Shown here one piece after another: positions 18,604-27,389 of a stretch of 64,000 bases of DNA (positions within the stretch are counted from its first letter, which is position 1; each line of letters opens with the position of its first letter). The stretch comes from Pseudazoarcus sp963975885 (GTDB lineage: Bacteria > Pseudomonadota > Gammaproteobacteria > Burkholderiales > Rhodocyclaceae). The stretch lies in assembly GCA_963975885.1 (NCBI GenBank), contig CAXBIS010000001.1:248001-312000 (forward strand). Direction: 5' to 3'. Made by a program: the position numbers and the translations under genes. The notes under the pieces are model-generated. The model worked only from the letters and a program-made list of their open reading frames with translations, did not search any database and was not told where the DNA came from.

Positions 18604-18673
18604 GGCGCAATAACTGAAAGGCATTGCGCCGCATTGGCCGAACATACGGCGGATTACGCTGCGCTAATCCGCC
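18604..18673. repeat. REP-like palindromic element between ruvA and ruvB
   Basis: Two inverted repeats lie side by side: GGCGCAAT/ATTGCGCC (18604-18611 with 18623-18630) and GGCGGATTA/TAATCCGCC (18648-18656 with 18665-18673, loop cgctgcgc). The second resembles a widespread proteobacterial intergenic repeat (TAGGGCGGATTAGCGCAGCG type). Copy number cannot be judged from one window. Confidence 0.7.
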
Positions 18674-18690
18674 CTACGCAGACTGCTCTT

Positions 18691-19281
18691 TTACGCCTTG
18701 GCGAGCCGCTTGAGCGCATGCCGGATGCCGTCGGACACCGACACATCCTCGGCCAGCTCCTTCATTGCCGACAGCGCTTCACGCTCGCTGTAGCCGAGCG
18801 CCACCAGTGCGTTGAGGATGTCGCTGCGCTCGTCGACCGGTGCGGCTTCGGCGCCGGTCGCCGACAGGCTGGGCACGGCGCGGCCAAGTTTGTCGCGCAG
18901 TTCCAGCAGCAGGCGCTCGGCGGTCTTCTTGCCGATGCCGGGAATCTTCACCAGGCGCCCGGCCTCCTGCAGTGTCACCGCCTGTGCCAGTTCGCTCACC
19001 GACAGGCCCGAGAGCACGGCCAGCGCCATGCGCGCGCCCACGCCCGAGACCTTGATCAGCTGGCGGAAGGCGGCGCGCTCGTCGGCACTCGCGAAGCCAT
19101 AGAGGAAGTGGCCGTCCTCGCGTACCAGCAGGTGGGTGAACAGCGTCACGCGCGAACCGGTCGCGGGCAGGCCGTAGAAGGTGCTCATCGGTACGTCCAC
19201 TTCGTAGCCGACGCCGCCGGCGTCGACCACGATCTGCGGCGGGGATTTCTCGATAAGCGTGCCGGTCAGGCGTCCGATCAT
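18691..19281 (-). CDS. ruvA: Holliday junction DNA-binding protein RuvA
   Basis: 196 residues, normal length. It starts MIGRLTGTLIEKSPP, has an OB-fold domain I, paired helix-hairpin-helix motifs (LIKVSGVGARMALAVLS and LVKIPGIGKKTAERLLLEL) and a C-terminal domain III that contacts RuvB (LVALGYSEREALSAMK). It is upstream of ruvB on the same strand. Confidence 0.98.
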   Translation of the reverse strand: MIGRLTGTLIEKSPPQIVVDAGGVGYEVDVPMSTFYGLPATGSRVTLFTHLLVREDGHFLYGFASADERAAFRQLIKVSGVGARMALAVLSGLSVSELAQAVTLQEAGRLVKIPGIGKKTAERLLLELRDKLGRAVPSLSATGAEAAPVDERSDILNALVALGYSEREALSAMKELAEDVSVSDGIRHALKRLAKA

Positions 19282-19309
19282 GGGTCGGTCTCTTTAGAGG
19301 AGCTGGGTC

Positions 19310-19996
19310 TCAGAACAGGGGAAAATGGTCGGCCAACAGCAAACCGGCGACGAGCAACACGCCATGGATCAGCGCCGCGATCCCGCACAGGCGCACGGCG
19401 CGTGCCATCTCGTCGGCGTCGTCGAAATCCTCGTACAGCACGCGCACCGCACGCAAGGACACGACGATGCTCAGCGCGGCCGCAGCGCAGGCCTGCGGCA
19501 AGGCATCGCGCCCGACCTGCAGGATCAACCACAGGTAGGCCGGCAACGCGCAAGCGAACAGCCAGAGCTTGGCATTGATCGGGGCGATCGCAGCGGCAAG
19601 CGAGTCGCGCCCGGCTTCGACGTCCTCGCTGCGCCGCGCGAAGCCACGCGCGAGCGGCACGCAGGCGGCTAGCAGCGCCAGCGGCAGGCCGACGGCGAAC
19701 GCCGTGAAGCTCCACGCGCCGCGCACCAGATGGTCGCTGCCGACCACGAGCAGCAGCAGGAACAGCGTCGGCAGCACGGTTGCGAACATCAGATCGAACA
19801 GCGGTGCAAAGCGGTCGCCGCCCACGCGTTGCACGGTGCGCGTGAAACCAAGGTAAGCCGGGGCGGCGAGCACCAGCGCCAACGCGCCCTTGAACGGTGC
19901 GATCGGCACGCCGTCTGCCTGCGCCGCGGCCAGCCCCAGCGCCGCGGCGAGCACGGCCAGGGCCGGCCCGCTCCACTCGAGGATGCGATCGTTCAT
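19310..19996 (-). CDS. Integral membrane protein, family uncertain
   Basis: 228 residues from ATG 19994-19996, which overlaps the dehalogenase stop by four bases. Six to seven hydrophobic segments are seen. The polar stretch FTRTVQRVGGDRFAPLFD after the second segment and DFDDADE near residue 200 are faintly like UbiA prenyltransferases, but the required aspartate-rich NDxxDxxxD motif is absent, so I do not assign that function. It is co-directional with the dehalogenase upstream and ruvA downstream. Confidence 0.75.
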   Translation of the reverse strand: MNDRILEWSGPALAVLAAALGLAAAQADGVPIAPFKGALALVLAAPAYLGFTRTVQRVGGDRFAPLFDLMFATVLPTLFLLLLVVGSDHLVRGAWSFTAFAVGLPLALLAACVPLARGFARRSEDVEAGRDSLAAAIAPINAKLWLFACALPAYLWLILQVGRDALPQACAAAALSIVVSLRAVRVLYEDFDDADEMARAVRLCGIAALIHGVLLVAGLLLADHFPLF

Positions 19997-20673
19997 GCGA
20001 GCCACTGCGTCAGTGCGGACAGGTCGGCGATCTCGCCGTCGGGCGTGTGCGGAATGCGCTCGGGCGCCTGTCCGAAGCGGTTGCACCACAGCACGCGAAA
20101 GCCGAAAGCCTTGGCCGAGTAGGCGTCCCAGCCGTTCGAGGACAGAAAGCAGACCTGGTGCGGTGCGACACCGAAGTGTGTCGTGGCCAGCGCATAGACC
20201 GACGGATGCGGCTTGAACACGCCCACGGCCTCGACCGACATCACGGCGTCGAGCCGGTCACCGATGCCGGCATTGGCCACCGCCGCGTCGAGCATCGCCG
20301 GCGAGCCGTTGGACAGAATGGCGCGGCGCATGCCGCGCGCAGCCAGTGCGGCCAGCGTGTCGGGCACTTCCGGGTAGGCCTCGATGGCCAGGTATGCATT
20401 CATCAGCCGCTCGCGCAGCGCCTCGTCGTCGATGTCCATTTGCGCCAGCGAAAAGTCCAGCGCGTCGCCGGTGACCTGCCAGAAGTCGGCGTGATGGCCG
20501 GCCAGCCCGCGCAGCCACGTGTATTGCAGTTGCTTCTCGCGCCACAGCGAGGCCAGCGTCTGCCAGCGCTCGCCCAGCGCGTCCTGTGCGCTGCGCGCGA
20601 CGCTGGCCGGATCGAACAGTGTTCCGTAGGCGTCGAACACGCATACGCGGATATCTTCGAGCGTCTGACTCAT
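19993..20673 (-). CDS. (S)-2-haloacid dehalogenase-type HAD hydrolase
   Basis: 226 residues. HAD motifs are VFDAYGTLFDPAS (nucleophile Asp and Thr near residues 14-18), LSNGSP (about 119-124), KPHPSVYAL (about 154) and FLSSNGWD (about 175), matching type II L-2-haloacid dehalogenases including the SSNxxD end. The family hydrolyses 2-haloalkanoates to D-2-hydroxy acids, though many members have other physiological substrates. It is co-transcribed with the membrane gene downstream and 11 bases from rng upstream. Confidence 0.9.
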   Translation of the reverse strand: MSQTLEDIRVCVFDAYGTLFDPASVARSAQDALGERWQTLASLWREKQLQYTWLRGLAGHHADFWQVTGDALDFSLAQMDIDDEALRERLMNAYLAIEAYPEVPDTLAALAARGMRRAILSNGSPAMLDAAVANAGIGDRLDAVMSVEAVGVFKPHPSVYALATTHFGVAPHQVCFLSSNGWDAYSAKAFGFRVLWCNRFGQAPERIPHTPDGEIADLSALTQWLA

Positions 20674-20683
20674 GTCGCCTCCG

Positions 20684-22135
20684 TCATAGCAGCACGATGT
20701 CGAACTGCTCCTGGGTGTAGCTGGCCTCGGGGTGCAACGAGATCTTCTTGCCGATGAAGTCCGAGAGCATCGCCAGCGCCTGTGATTCCTCGTCGAGGAA
20801 GAGGTCGACGACGATGGGTGCGGCGAGCAGACGGAATTCCTTGGCGTTGAACTGGCGCGCCTCGCGCAGCAGTTCGCGCAGGATCTCGTAGCACATGGTG
20901 CGCGCGGTCTTGACCTCGCCGCGGCCCTCGCAGGTCGGACAGGCTTCGCACAGCAGGTGGGTGAGCGACTCGCGTGTGCGCTTGCGCGTCATCTCGACCA
21001 GCCCCAGGCCGGTGAAGCCGTTGACGCTCATGCGTGTGTGGTCGCGCGCCAGCGCCTTCTTGAGTTCGTCGAGTACCTGGTTGCGGTGTTCGACATTCTC
21101 CATGTCGATGAAGTCGATGATGATGATGCCGCCCAGGTTGCGCAGGCGCAGTTGGCGCGCGATGGTCTGCGCAGCCTCGAGGTTGGTCTTGAAAATGGTT
21201 TCATCGAAATTGCGCGCGCCGACGAAGCCGCCGGTGTTGACGTCGATGGTGGTCATCGCCTCGGTCTGGTCGACGATCAGGTAGCCGCCGGACTTGAGGT
21301 CGACGCGGCGCGCCAGCGCCTTCTCGATCTCGATCTCGACGTTGTGCAGGTCGAACAGCGGGCGCTCGCCGGCATAGTGCGACAGCAGCGGCACGACCTT
21401 GGGGCTGTACTCCTCGGCGAAGGCGAACAGACGCTGGAAGTTCTCGCGCGAATCGACGTGGATGCGGTCGGTGTCGTCGGTGACCAGATCGCGCAGCACG
21501 CGCTGCGCCAGATCGAGATCCTGGTGCAGCAGCGCCGGCGGGCTCGCGACCTTCCCGCGGTTGCCGATCTCGGTCCATAGCTTGCGCAGGTAGGCGATGT
21601 CGGCGGCGAGTTCCTCGTCGCTGGCCGACTCGGCCATGGTGCGCACGATGTAGCCGCCAGCCTCGTCTTCGGGGATCAGCGCCGCGAGCCGTGCGCGCAG
21701 GCGTTCGCGCTCGGTCTCGTCCTCGATGCGCTGCGAGATGCCGATGTGCCGGTCCTGCGGCAGATATACCAGCATGCGCCCGGCCAGACTGATCTGCGTC
21801 GACAGTCGTGCGCCCTTGGTGCCGAGCGGATCCTTGAGGACCTGCACGGTCACGCTCTGGCCCTCGGTGAGCAGGCGTTCGATGCTGCGGTTGTCGCCGT
21901 TGGGCCGGTCACTCCAGATGTCGGCCACGTGCAGGAAGGCGGTGCGTTCCAGCCCGATGTCGATGAAGGCCGACTGCATGCCCGGCAGCACGCGCACAAC
22001 GCGCCCCAGGTAGACATTGCCGACGATGCCGCGGTTGGCGGTGCGCTCTACGTGCAGCTCCTGCACCACGCCTTGCTCGGTGACTGCGACGCGCGTCTCC
22101 TGCGGCGTGCAGTTGATCAGGAATTCAATGCTCAT
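20684..22135 (-). CDS. rng: Ribonuclease G
   Basis: 483 residues from ATG 22133-22135, where the family start MSIEFLINCTPQETRVAV falls; the longer frame upstream is non-homologous. It has an S1 RNA-binding domain (GNVYLGRVVRVLPGMQSAFIDIG, residues 36-58), catalytic aspartates in TTIDVNTGGFVG and IIIDFIDM, and the zinc-link CPTCEGRG. RNase G trims the 5' end of 16S rRNA and cleaves mRNAs. It is last in the conserved nadD-rsfS-rlmH-maf-rng block. Confidence 0.97.
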   Translation of the reverse strand: MSIEFLINCTPQETRVAVTEQGVVQELHVERTANRGIVGNVYLGRVVRVLPGMQSAFIDIGLERTAFLHVADIWSDRPNGDNRSIERLLTEGQSVTVQVLKDPLGTKGARLSTQISLAGRMLVYLPQDRHIGISQRIEDETERERLRARLAALIPEDEAGGYIVRTMAESASDEELAADIAYLRKLWTEIGNRGKVASPPALLHQDLDLAQRVLRDLVTDDTDRIHVDSRENFQRLFAFAEEYSPKVVPLLSHYAGERPLFDLHNVEIEIEKALARRVDLKSGGYLIVDQTEAMTTIDVNTGGFVGARNFDETIFKTNLEAAQTIARQLRLRNLGGIIIIDFIDMENVEHRNQVLDELKKALARDHTRMSVNGFTGLGLVEMTRKRTRESLTHLLCEACPTCEGRGEVKTARTMCYEILRELLREARQFNAKEFRLLAAPIVVDLFLDEESQALAMLSDFIGKKISLHPEASYTQEQFDIVLL

Positions 22136-22287
22136 TTCTCGTGCCCGATGGGAAATTCGCAAGACCGGCACGCCGTGCCTTGCGAATGGCTCATCGTTCG
22201 CCGGGTTGAAAACTGGCGACGCATGCTGGCCCGGGCGAGTGGGCGGACCCACGCACCCGGAAGGCGGCAAACCGGGTGGGCCCGTGC

Positions 22288-22914
22288 TCAGCCGAGTACG
22301 GGCAGGCCGAAATGTTCCAGCAACGACGCCGTTTCGAACAGCGGCAACCCCATGATACCGCTGTGACTGCCGCGGATGTCCTCGACGAACACTGCCGCAC
22401 GTCCCTGGATGCCGTAGGCACCGGCCTTGTCCATCGGCTCGCCGCTTGCAACGTAGGCGCGGATCTCGGTTTCGGACAGCGTGCGAAAGCGTACTTCGCT
22501 GACGCTCGTCAGGCACTCGCAGCGCATCTCGTCGGCCAGCGCCACGGAGGTCAGTACGCGGTGGCTACGTCCGGAAAGGCGTGCGAGCGTCGCGCAGGCG
22601 TCGGCCGGCGAGGTCGGCTTGCCGATGATCTCGCCGTCCACCTCCAGCGTGGTGTCTGCGCCCAGCACGGGACGGCGCACCAGCTGGCGCATGAACAGGC
22701 GACGCACGCCGGCTTCGGCCTTCATGCGCGCCAGACGCGCGACGTAGGTCTCGACGTCCTCGCCCGACAGCGGCGTCTCGTCCACATCGTCGTCGGCGCG
22801 TTCGTCCTGGCGGAACAGCAGCATGTCGAAGCGTACGTCGATCTGGCGCAGCAGTTCGCGGCGACGCGGGCTGCGCGAAGCAAGGTAGATGCGGGGTCGG
22901 ACGGATGGATTCAT
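22288..22914 (-). CDS. maf: Maf-family nucleotide pyrophosphatase
   Basis: 208 residues from ATG 22912-22914 (four-base overlap with the rlmH stop). Maf motifs are YLASRSPRRRELL, LGADTTLEVDGEIIGKP and DKAGAYGIQG. The GADTTLEVDG type fits the YhdE/dTTP-UTP pyrophosphatase branch. The family removes non-canonical or excess nucleotides and can arrest septation when overproduced. The position between rlmH and rng is conserved in betaproteobacteria. Confidence 0.95.
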   Translation of the reverse strand: MNPSVRPRIYLASRSPRRRELLRQIDVRFDMLLFRQDERADDDVDETPLSGEDVETYVARLARMKAEAGVRRLFMRQLVRRPVLGADTTLEVDGEIIGKPTSPADACATLARLSGRSHRVLTSVALADEMRCECLTSVSEVRFRTLSETEIRAYVASGEPMDKAGAYGIQGRAAVFVEDIRGSHSGIMGLPLFETASLLEHFGLPVLG

Positions 22915-23381
22915 TCGCGATGGTAGGGGTGGTTGCGGGTCACGCTCCACGCGCGGTAGAGCGCCTCGGCAAGCAGCGGACGCACCAGCGCGTGGGGCAG
23001 GGTGAGGCTGGACAATCGGATGGATTCGGAGGCGTCACGCTTGAGCGCATCGGTCAGGCCGTCGGGCCCCCCGACGATCAGCGCGATGTCTTCGCCGCCC
23101 TCGCGCCAGGCTTCCAGTCTCGCGGCCAGCGCCGCGGTGGTGAGGTCGCGCCCGTGTTCGTCGAGGATCACGCGCCGGCAGCGTGCCGGCAGGGCGGTAA
23201 CGATGCGCGCGGCTTCGGCGCTTTGCATCGCCTCGACCGTCTTGCCGGTGGTGCGCGGTTCGGCCTTGATCTCGATGAGCTCGAGCGGCATCTCGCGCGG
23301 CATGCGCCGGGCGAACTCGGTGAAGCCGGCATCGACCCAGGACGGCATGCGCGTTCCGACGGCAACGACCAGCAGCTTCAT
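22911..23381 (-). CDS. rlmH: 23S rRNA pseudouridine-1915 N3-methyltransferase RlmH
   Basis: 156 residues, the exact usual length. It has the SPOUT methyltransferase fold: MKLLVVAVGTRMPSWVDAGFTEFARRMP at the start, LDEHGRDLTTAALA and FIVGGPDG-type block IALIVGGPDGLTD, and ALYRAWSVTRNHPYHRE at the end. It methylates pseudouridine 1915 in helix 69. It overlaps maf and follows rsfS by 49 bases. Confidence 0.97.
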   Translation of the reverse strand: MKLLVVAVGTRMPSWVDAGFTEFARRMPREMPLELIEIKAEPRTTGKTVEAMQSAEAARIVTALPARCRRVILDEHGRDLTTAALAARLEAWREGGEDIALIVGGPDGLTDALKRDASESIRLSSLTLPHALVRPLLAEALYRAWSVTRNHPYHRE

Positions 23382-23430
23382 TGTCGAAACCGCGGGTGAC
23401 GGAGCGCACGGTTGAGCAAGCGCATTGCGC

Positions 23431-23787
23431 TCAGGCCTTGTCGGGAATCTTGCGCGTGCCCGACGGGGTTGCTGCCCACAGCTCTTCGAGGTTGTAGTAG
23501 CTGCGGATGGCCGGCTGCATGATGTGCACGACGATGTCGGCCAGGTCGACCAGCACCCATTCGCCGGTGTCCTCGCCCTCGACGCTGATGACTTCGCCTC
23601 CGGCGGCCTTGACCTTTTCCTGCACGTGACGCGCGAGTGCGCGCGTCTGGCGGTTCGAGTCCGCGCTGGCGACGATCACCCGGTCGAACAGCGGGGTGAG
23701 CTTCGCGGTGTCGATGATCTCGATGTCGCGCGCCTTGATGTCCTCGAGCGCGTCGACGACGGTTTTTTCCAGTGCTTCCAGTTTCAT
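23431..23787 (-). CDS. rsfS: Ribosomal silencing factor RsfS
   Basis: 118 residues. Typical stretches are LEALEKTVVDALEDIKARDIEIIDT, FDRVIVASADSNRQTRALA, GEDTGEWVLVDLADIVVHIM and YYNLEELW. RsfS binds L14 on the 50S subunit and blocks subunit joining under nutrient limitation. The start overlaps the nadD stop by four bases. Confidence 0.96.
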   Translation of the reverse strand: MKLEALEKTVVDALEDIKARDIEIIDTAKLTPLFDRVIVASADSNRQTRALARHVQEKVKAAGGEVISVEGEDTGEWVLVDLADIVVHIMQPAIRSYYNLEELWAATPSGTRKIPDKA

Positions 23788-24461
23788 CGGGTTCCGCGAT
23801 ACAGAAAGTGGCGGCCAATATAGTCGACAACGGAATCGGGGAGCAAATAGCGCGGGCTGCGCCCGTGTGCAACCAGATTCCGTATGTGCGTGGCCGAGAT
23901 CGACAGCGGCGTCATGTCAAAAGGCACGATCGCACCTGCGGGGCTTGTACGCAATGCGGCGGGCTCATGCGTGACACGATCGCCGCACAGGCGCGCGAGT
24001 CTGGACGGCATCGCCTGGAGCCACTGGCGGTCATGACCGGGGCGGTTGGCTACGGCAATGTGCGCCAGCCCGAGCAACTCTTCGCAGCGATGCCAGTCAG
24101 GCAGTCCGGCGAAGGCGTCGGCGCCCAGGATCAGCACCAGTGCCCGTCCCGTCCCTTCACGCTCGCGCAGCCGCTCGAGGGTGAGCACCGTGTAGCTGCG
24201 CCCTGTCGCGCGTACTTCCAGATCCTCGCAGCGCAAACGCGGATTGCCGGTCACGGCCTGCTCGACCATGGCCAGGCGGTGTTCGGCACTCGAGCCGGGT
24301 GCGTCGCGGTGCGGTGGCGTGCCGGCCGGGATCAGTGCGACCTGGGCGAGATCCAGGGTCTCGCACGCTTCCTCGGCCAGACGCAGATGCGCGAAGTGAA
24401 CCGGGTCGAAGGTGCCCCCGAGCAGGCCCAGCGGGCGTGAATCAGAGGGGCTTGCCATCAT
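23784..24461 (-). CDS. nadD: Nicotinate-nucleotide adenylyltransferase
   Basis: 225 residues (or 224 from the second Met). The nucleotidyltransferase motif GGTFDPVHFAHLRLAEEA near residue 15 and the C-terminal SATHIRNLVAHGRSPRYLLPDSVVDYI (ISSTxIR-type) are clear. NadD makes nicotinate adenine dinucleotide in NAD synthesis. Its first residues overlap the end of the BPSS1780-type gene by 20 bases. It heads the nadD-rsfS-rlmH-maf-rng block. Confidence 0.96.
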   Translation of the reverse strand: MMASPSDSRPLGLLGGTFDPVHFAHLRLAEEACETLDLAQVALIPAGTPPHRDAPGSSAEHRLAMVEQAVTGNPRLRCEDLEVRATGRSYTVLTLERLREREGTGRALVLILGADAFAGLPDWHRCEELLGLAHIAVANRPGHDRQWLQAMPSRLARLCGDRVTHEPAALRTSPAGAIVPFDMTPLSISATHIRNLVAHGRSPRYLLPDSVVDYIGRHFLYRGTR

Positions 24462-25212
24462 GCGTGTCGATCCCGAACACGTCGCGCGCGTTGGCGTAGA
24501 AGCTCGCGAAGGTCACCGGGACGAGTACCAGCGGCAACACCAGCACCAGCAGGGTCGACAGCAGCGGCGAGATCATGCCGGCGATGTTGACGATGAAGCT
24601 CGGCAGCATGCCCAGCATCACCAGCAGCGAGGCGCCGAAGGCGAGCAAGGGACGCCAGTTCTGCATGCAGGCGTAAAAGCTGAAGAACATCGCCTTGCCC
24701 GCCGGCACCTTCCACCACCCCGTCAATACCGGCGCGAACCAGTAGGCGGCGAGCACCGGCAGTGACAGCAGAAAGGCGGCGAGCAGCCCACCGCCCACTT
24801 CGGGCAGCGGGCCCTCGGGGTCGAGTTCCTCCTGGCCGGTCATGATGCGCAGGATCAGACCGTCGTCGAACAGCGCGGTGAGCATCAGCACGACGATGCT
24901 GGCCGCCAGATAGATGCCGCCGATCGCGACCAGTTGCGCGACGTTGCTTTTGAACCCGGAGAACAGGATGTCGGGCCCGACCTTGCGACCCTCGTCGATG
25001 GCACGGCAGGTGTTGAGCACGCCGAGCGACATCACCGGCATCAGCAGATAGGCGATGACCTGGCCGATCAGCGGGATCGAGCCGAGCACCAGCAGCGTCA
25101 GCATGTAGGTGAACGTGGCGAAGATGAGCACCGCAGGGTTGCGGCGCCACAGTCTCAGGCCGTCGGCGATCCAGCCCCAGCCGCGTTGCAGCGGAAGTCG
25201 TCGTGCTTGCAT
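24442..25212 (-). CDS. BPSS1780-family membrane protein
   Basis: 256 residues with six membrane segments. The N-terminal WGWIADGLRLWRRNPAVLIFATFTY and GWWKVPAGKAMFFSFYACMQNW stretches are typical of the betaproteobacterial BPSS1780 membrane family, whose function is unknown. It lies 21 bases after thrB and overlaps nadD, so it is part of the same run of minus-strand genes. Confidence 0.87.
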   Translation of the reverse strand: MQARRLPLQRGWGWIADGLRLWRRNPAVLIFATFTYMLTLLVLGSIPLIGQVIAYLLMPVMSLGVLNTCRAIDEGRKVGPDILFSGFKSNVAQLVAIGGIYLAASIVVLMLTALFDDGLILRIMTGQEELDPEGPLPEVGGGLLAAFLLSLPVLAAYWFAPVLTGWWKVPAGKAMFFSFYACMQNWRPLLAFGASLLVMLGMLPSFIVNIAGMISPLLSTLLVLVLPLVLVPVTFASFYANARDVFGIDTHDGKPL

Positions 25213-25233
25213 GTTGCGTCGTGTCGTCGGGTT

Positions 25234-26181
25234 TCAGGGTGGGTCGGGCAGGCGCGCCTCGCCGTCGATGCGCGCGAACAGGATCTGGCGATACTCGTCC
25301 GGGTCCTTGATCTGCACCATTTCTCCGCTGCGCGGCAGTTGCAGATCCTCGAGTCGCGACAGCCAGAAGCGAAGTGCGGCCGCGCGCAGGGCGGCCGGCC
25401 ATAGCCGTCGCTCGTGTTCGGTATACGCGCGCTCCTCGCCATAGGCGGTGAGCAGCGCAGTGCTTCGCGCGGCATCGAGGCTACCGTCGGCCATGGTACA
25501 CCAGTCGTTGACGGTCACCGCGAGGTCGAACAGCAGCGCGTCGGTACCGGCGAAATAGAAGTCGATCACACCGCCGATGAGCTCGCCGTCCCACAGCACG
25601 TTGTCGCGGAACAGGTCGGCGTGGATCACGCCCTGCGGCAGCGCTTCGAAATCCTGCTGTGCCTGCCAGGCCAGTTCGCTTTGCAGCAGTGCCGCGTCCG
25701 TTCCGGAAAGATGAGGTGCGACCCGATCGGCCACCTCCCGGCGCCATTGCGCGCCGCGCGGATGCGGCTGGCGGCGCCCGTAGGACTGGCCGGCCAGATG
25801 CAGGCCGGCGAGCATCGCCCCCACCCGCGTGCAATGCGCCGGCGTCGGGTCGGTGAGCCAGCGCCCGGACAGCCGGCGCACCAGCGCGGCCGGGCGGCCC
25901 GACAGCGTGCCCAGATACTCGTTGTTGCGATCGGCCACCGGCGCCGGCACCGGCAGGCCGTGATGCGCCAGGTGGGCGGTCAGATGCAGGTAGTAGGGCA
26001 GGTCGGCGCGCGCGACCGTCTCGAACAGCGTCAACACGTAGCGACCGAGCGTGGTCGTGACGAAGAAGTTGCTGTTCTGCACGCCTGCGGCGATGCCTTC
26101 GAAGGACACCAGCCGGCCCACGGCATAGTCGCCCAGCCAGCGTGCGAGATCCTCTTCGGTGACGGCAGTGAAAACCGACAT
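25234..26181 (-). CDS. thrB: Homoserine kinase, ThrB type II (APH-like)
   Basis: 315 residues. It starts MSVFTAVTEEDLARWLGDYAVG and contains the phosphotransferase loop GVIHADLFRDNVLW and GVIDFYFAGTDALLFDLAVTVNDWC of the aminoglycoside-phosphotransferase-like homoserine kinases of beta- and gammaproteobacteria. It makes O-phosphohomoserine for threonine synthesis. It follows the DUF2782 gene by 14 bases, a pairing common in betaproteobacteria. Confidence 0.95.
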   Translation of the reverse strand: MSVFTAVTEEDLARWLGDYAVGRLVSFEGIAAGVQNSNFFVTTTLGRYVLTLFETVARADLPYYLHLTAHLAHHGLPVPAPVADRNNEYLGTLSGRPAALVRRLSGRWLTDPTPAHCTRVGAMLAGLHLAGQSYGRRQPHPRGAQWRREVADRVAPHLSGTDAALLQSELAWQAQQDFEALPQGVIHADLFRDNVLWDGELIGGVIDFYFAGTDALLFDLAVTVNDWCTMADGSLDAARSTALLTAYGEERAYTEHERRLWPAALRAAALRFWLSRLEDLQLPRSGEMVQIKDPDEYRQILFARIDGEARLPDPP

Positions 26182-26195
26182 CGGCTAGCGGCCGC

Positions 26196-26513
26196 TCACC
26201 AGGACTTGATGACCCACATCGGTACCGACAGCTCTGGCTTCCGGTCGTGGCGGATCATCACGCCGTCGCCCGCACGGTCGACGAGGTAGTAGGGCACGCC
26301 ATGCGGCGGCGTCACCTTGACCATGTAGAGCCGGCCGTCGATGCGGTACTCCTCGACGCGGTCGCCGCCGCGCTGCAGGATGGTCACCTCGGGCTCGATC
26401 GGGTCGTCGGTCATGCCCTCGGGCGGCGGCGGCGGGGGTTCCAGCGGCTCGAGCATCTGTGCGGCGAGCGGCGCGGACAGTGCGAGCAGCAGGATCATCA
26501 GCAGGCGTTGCAT
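26196..26513 (-). CDS. DUF2782 periplasmic protein
   Basis: 105 residues. A signal peptide (MQRLLMILLLALSAPLAAQ) is followed by a Pro-rich spacer and a small beta-rich DUF2782 domain: EPEVTILQRGGDRVEEYRIDGRLYMVKVTP ending in PMWVIKSW. Function is unknown; it is regularly found beside thrB and polA. Confidence 0.92.
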   Translation of the reverse strand: MQRLLMILLLALSAPLAAQMLEPLEPPPPPPEGMTDDPIEPEVTILQRGGDRVEEYRIDGRLYMVKVTPPHGVPYYLVDRAGDGVMIRHDRKPELSVPMWVIKSW

Positions 26514-26572
26514 GGAGTTCTCCGTTGATTGCGCTCATTCTAGCGCTGCCCGGCCGCCTTGCGGCACGGCGC

Positions 26573-27298
26573 TTACAGATTGAGCATGAGTTCGTGTTCC
26601 TCGGGCAGAGGCAGGAAGCCGCGCGTCTCGTAGTGCTTGAAGATCGCCGTAACGACATCGGCCGGTTCGTCGATGACCTGCACCAGATCGATGTCCTCGG
26701 CGCGGATCATGCCCTCGGACACCAGGCGCTCGCGGAACCAGTCGAGCAGGCCGGTCCAGAAAGGCGTGTGCACCAGAATCACGGGGATGCGCCGGCTCTT
26801 CTTGGTCTGGATCAGCGTGAGCACTTCGAGCAGCTCGTCGAGCGTGCCGAAGCCGCCCGGCAGCACCACATAGGCGGTCGCGAATTTGACGAAGGCGTAC
26901 TTGCGCGCGAAAAAGTGGCGAAAGCCCTGGGAGATGTCCTGATAGGCGTTGCCGTGCTGCTCCATCGGCAGGTCGATGTTCAGCCCCACCGACGGGCTCT
27001 TGCCGTGGAAAGCGCCCTTGTTGGCCGCCTCCATGATGCCCGGGCCTCCGCCCGAGAGCACCGCGAAGCCCGCGTCCGAGAGCTGGCGGGCGATGTCTTC
27101 GGCCAGGCGGTAGTAGGGATGGTCGGTTTTAGTGCGGGCGCTGCCGAAGATCGACACCGCCGGGCGGATCGGGGCGAGCCGTTCGGTCGCCTCGACGAAC
27201 TCTGACATAATCCCGAAAATCCGCCAGGACTCGCGTGCATTGAAGCGCTGCGTGTCGGCTGTCGGCGGGCCGAACGGAAGCTTGTCTTTCGACGTCAT
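26573..27298 (-). CDS. LOG/TIGR00730-family Rossmann protein
   Basis: 241 residues. It shows SIFGSARTKTDHPYY, the nucleotide-binding SGGGPGIMEAANKGA and the family signature PGGFGTLDELLEVLT. Relatives cleave nucleoside 5'-monophosphates to base and ribose-5-phosphate (LOG or PpnN-like activity), though many are annotated as lysine decarboxylases in error. It is divergent from polA, with a 91-base gap. Confidence 0.93.
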   Translation of the reverse strand: MTSKDKLPFGPPTADTQRFNARESWRIFGIMSEFVEATERLAPIRPAVSIFGSARTKTDHPYYRLAEDIARQLSDAGFAVLSGGGPGIMEAANKGAFHGKSPSVGLNIDLPMEQHGNAYQDISQGFRHFFARKYAFVKFATAYVVLPGGFGTLDELLEVLTLIQTKKSRRIPVILVHTPFWTGLLDWFRERLVSEGMIRAEDIDLVQVIDEPADVVTAIFKHYETRGFLPLPEEHELMLNL

Positions 27299-27389
27299 GT
27301 AGTTCTCTTTTTTGTCGTTGCCTGGTTATGCCCGTGCGATGTTGGACCGGCCGGGCCACCGGCGGTTTCGCCACGAGGATTTCCGGTAA

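Noticed and set aside
19310..19996. Assignment as UbiA prenyltransferase
   Set aside because: Membrane pattern is similar but the essential aspartate-rich motifs are missing.
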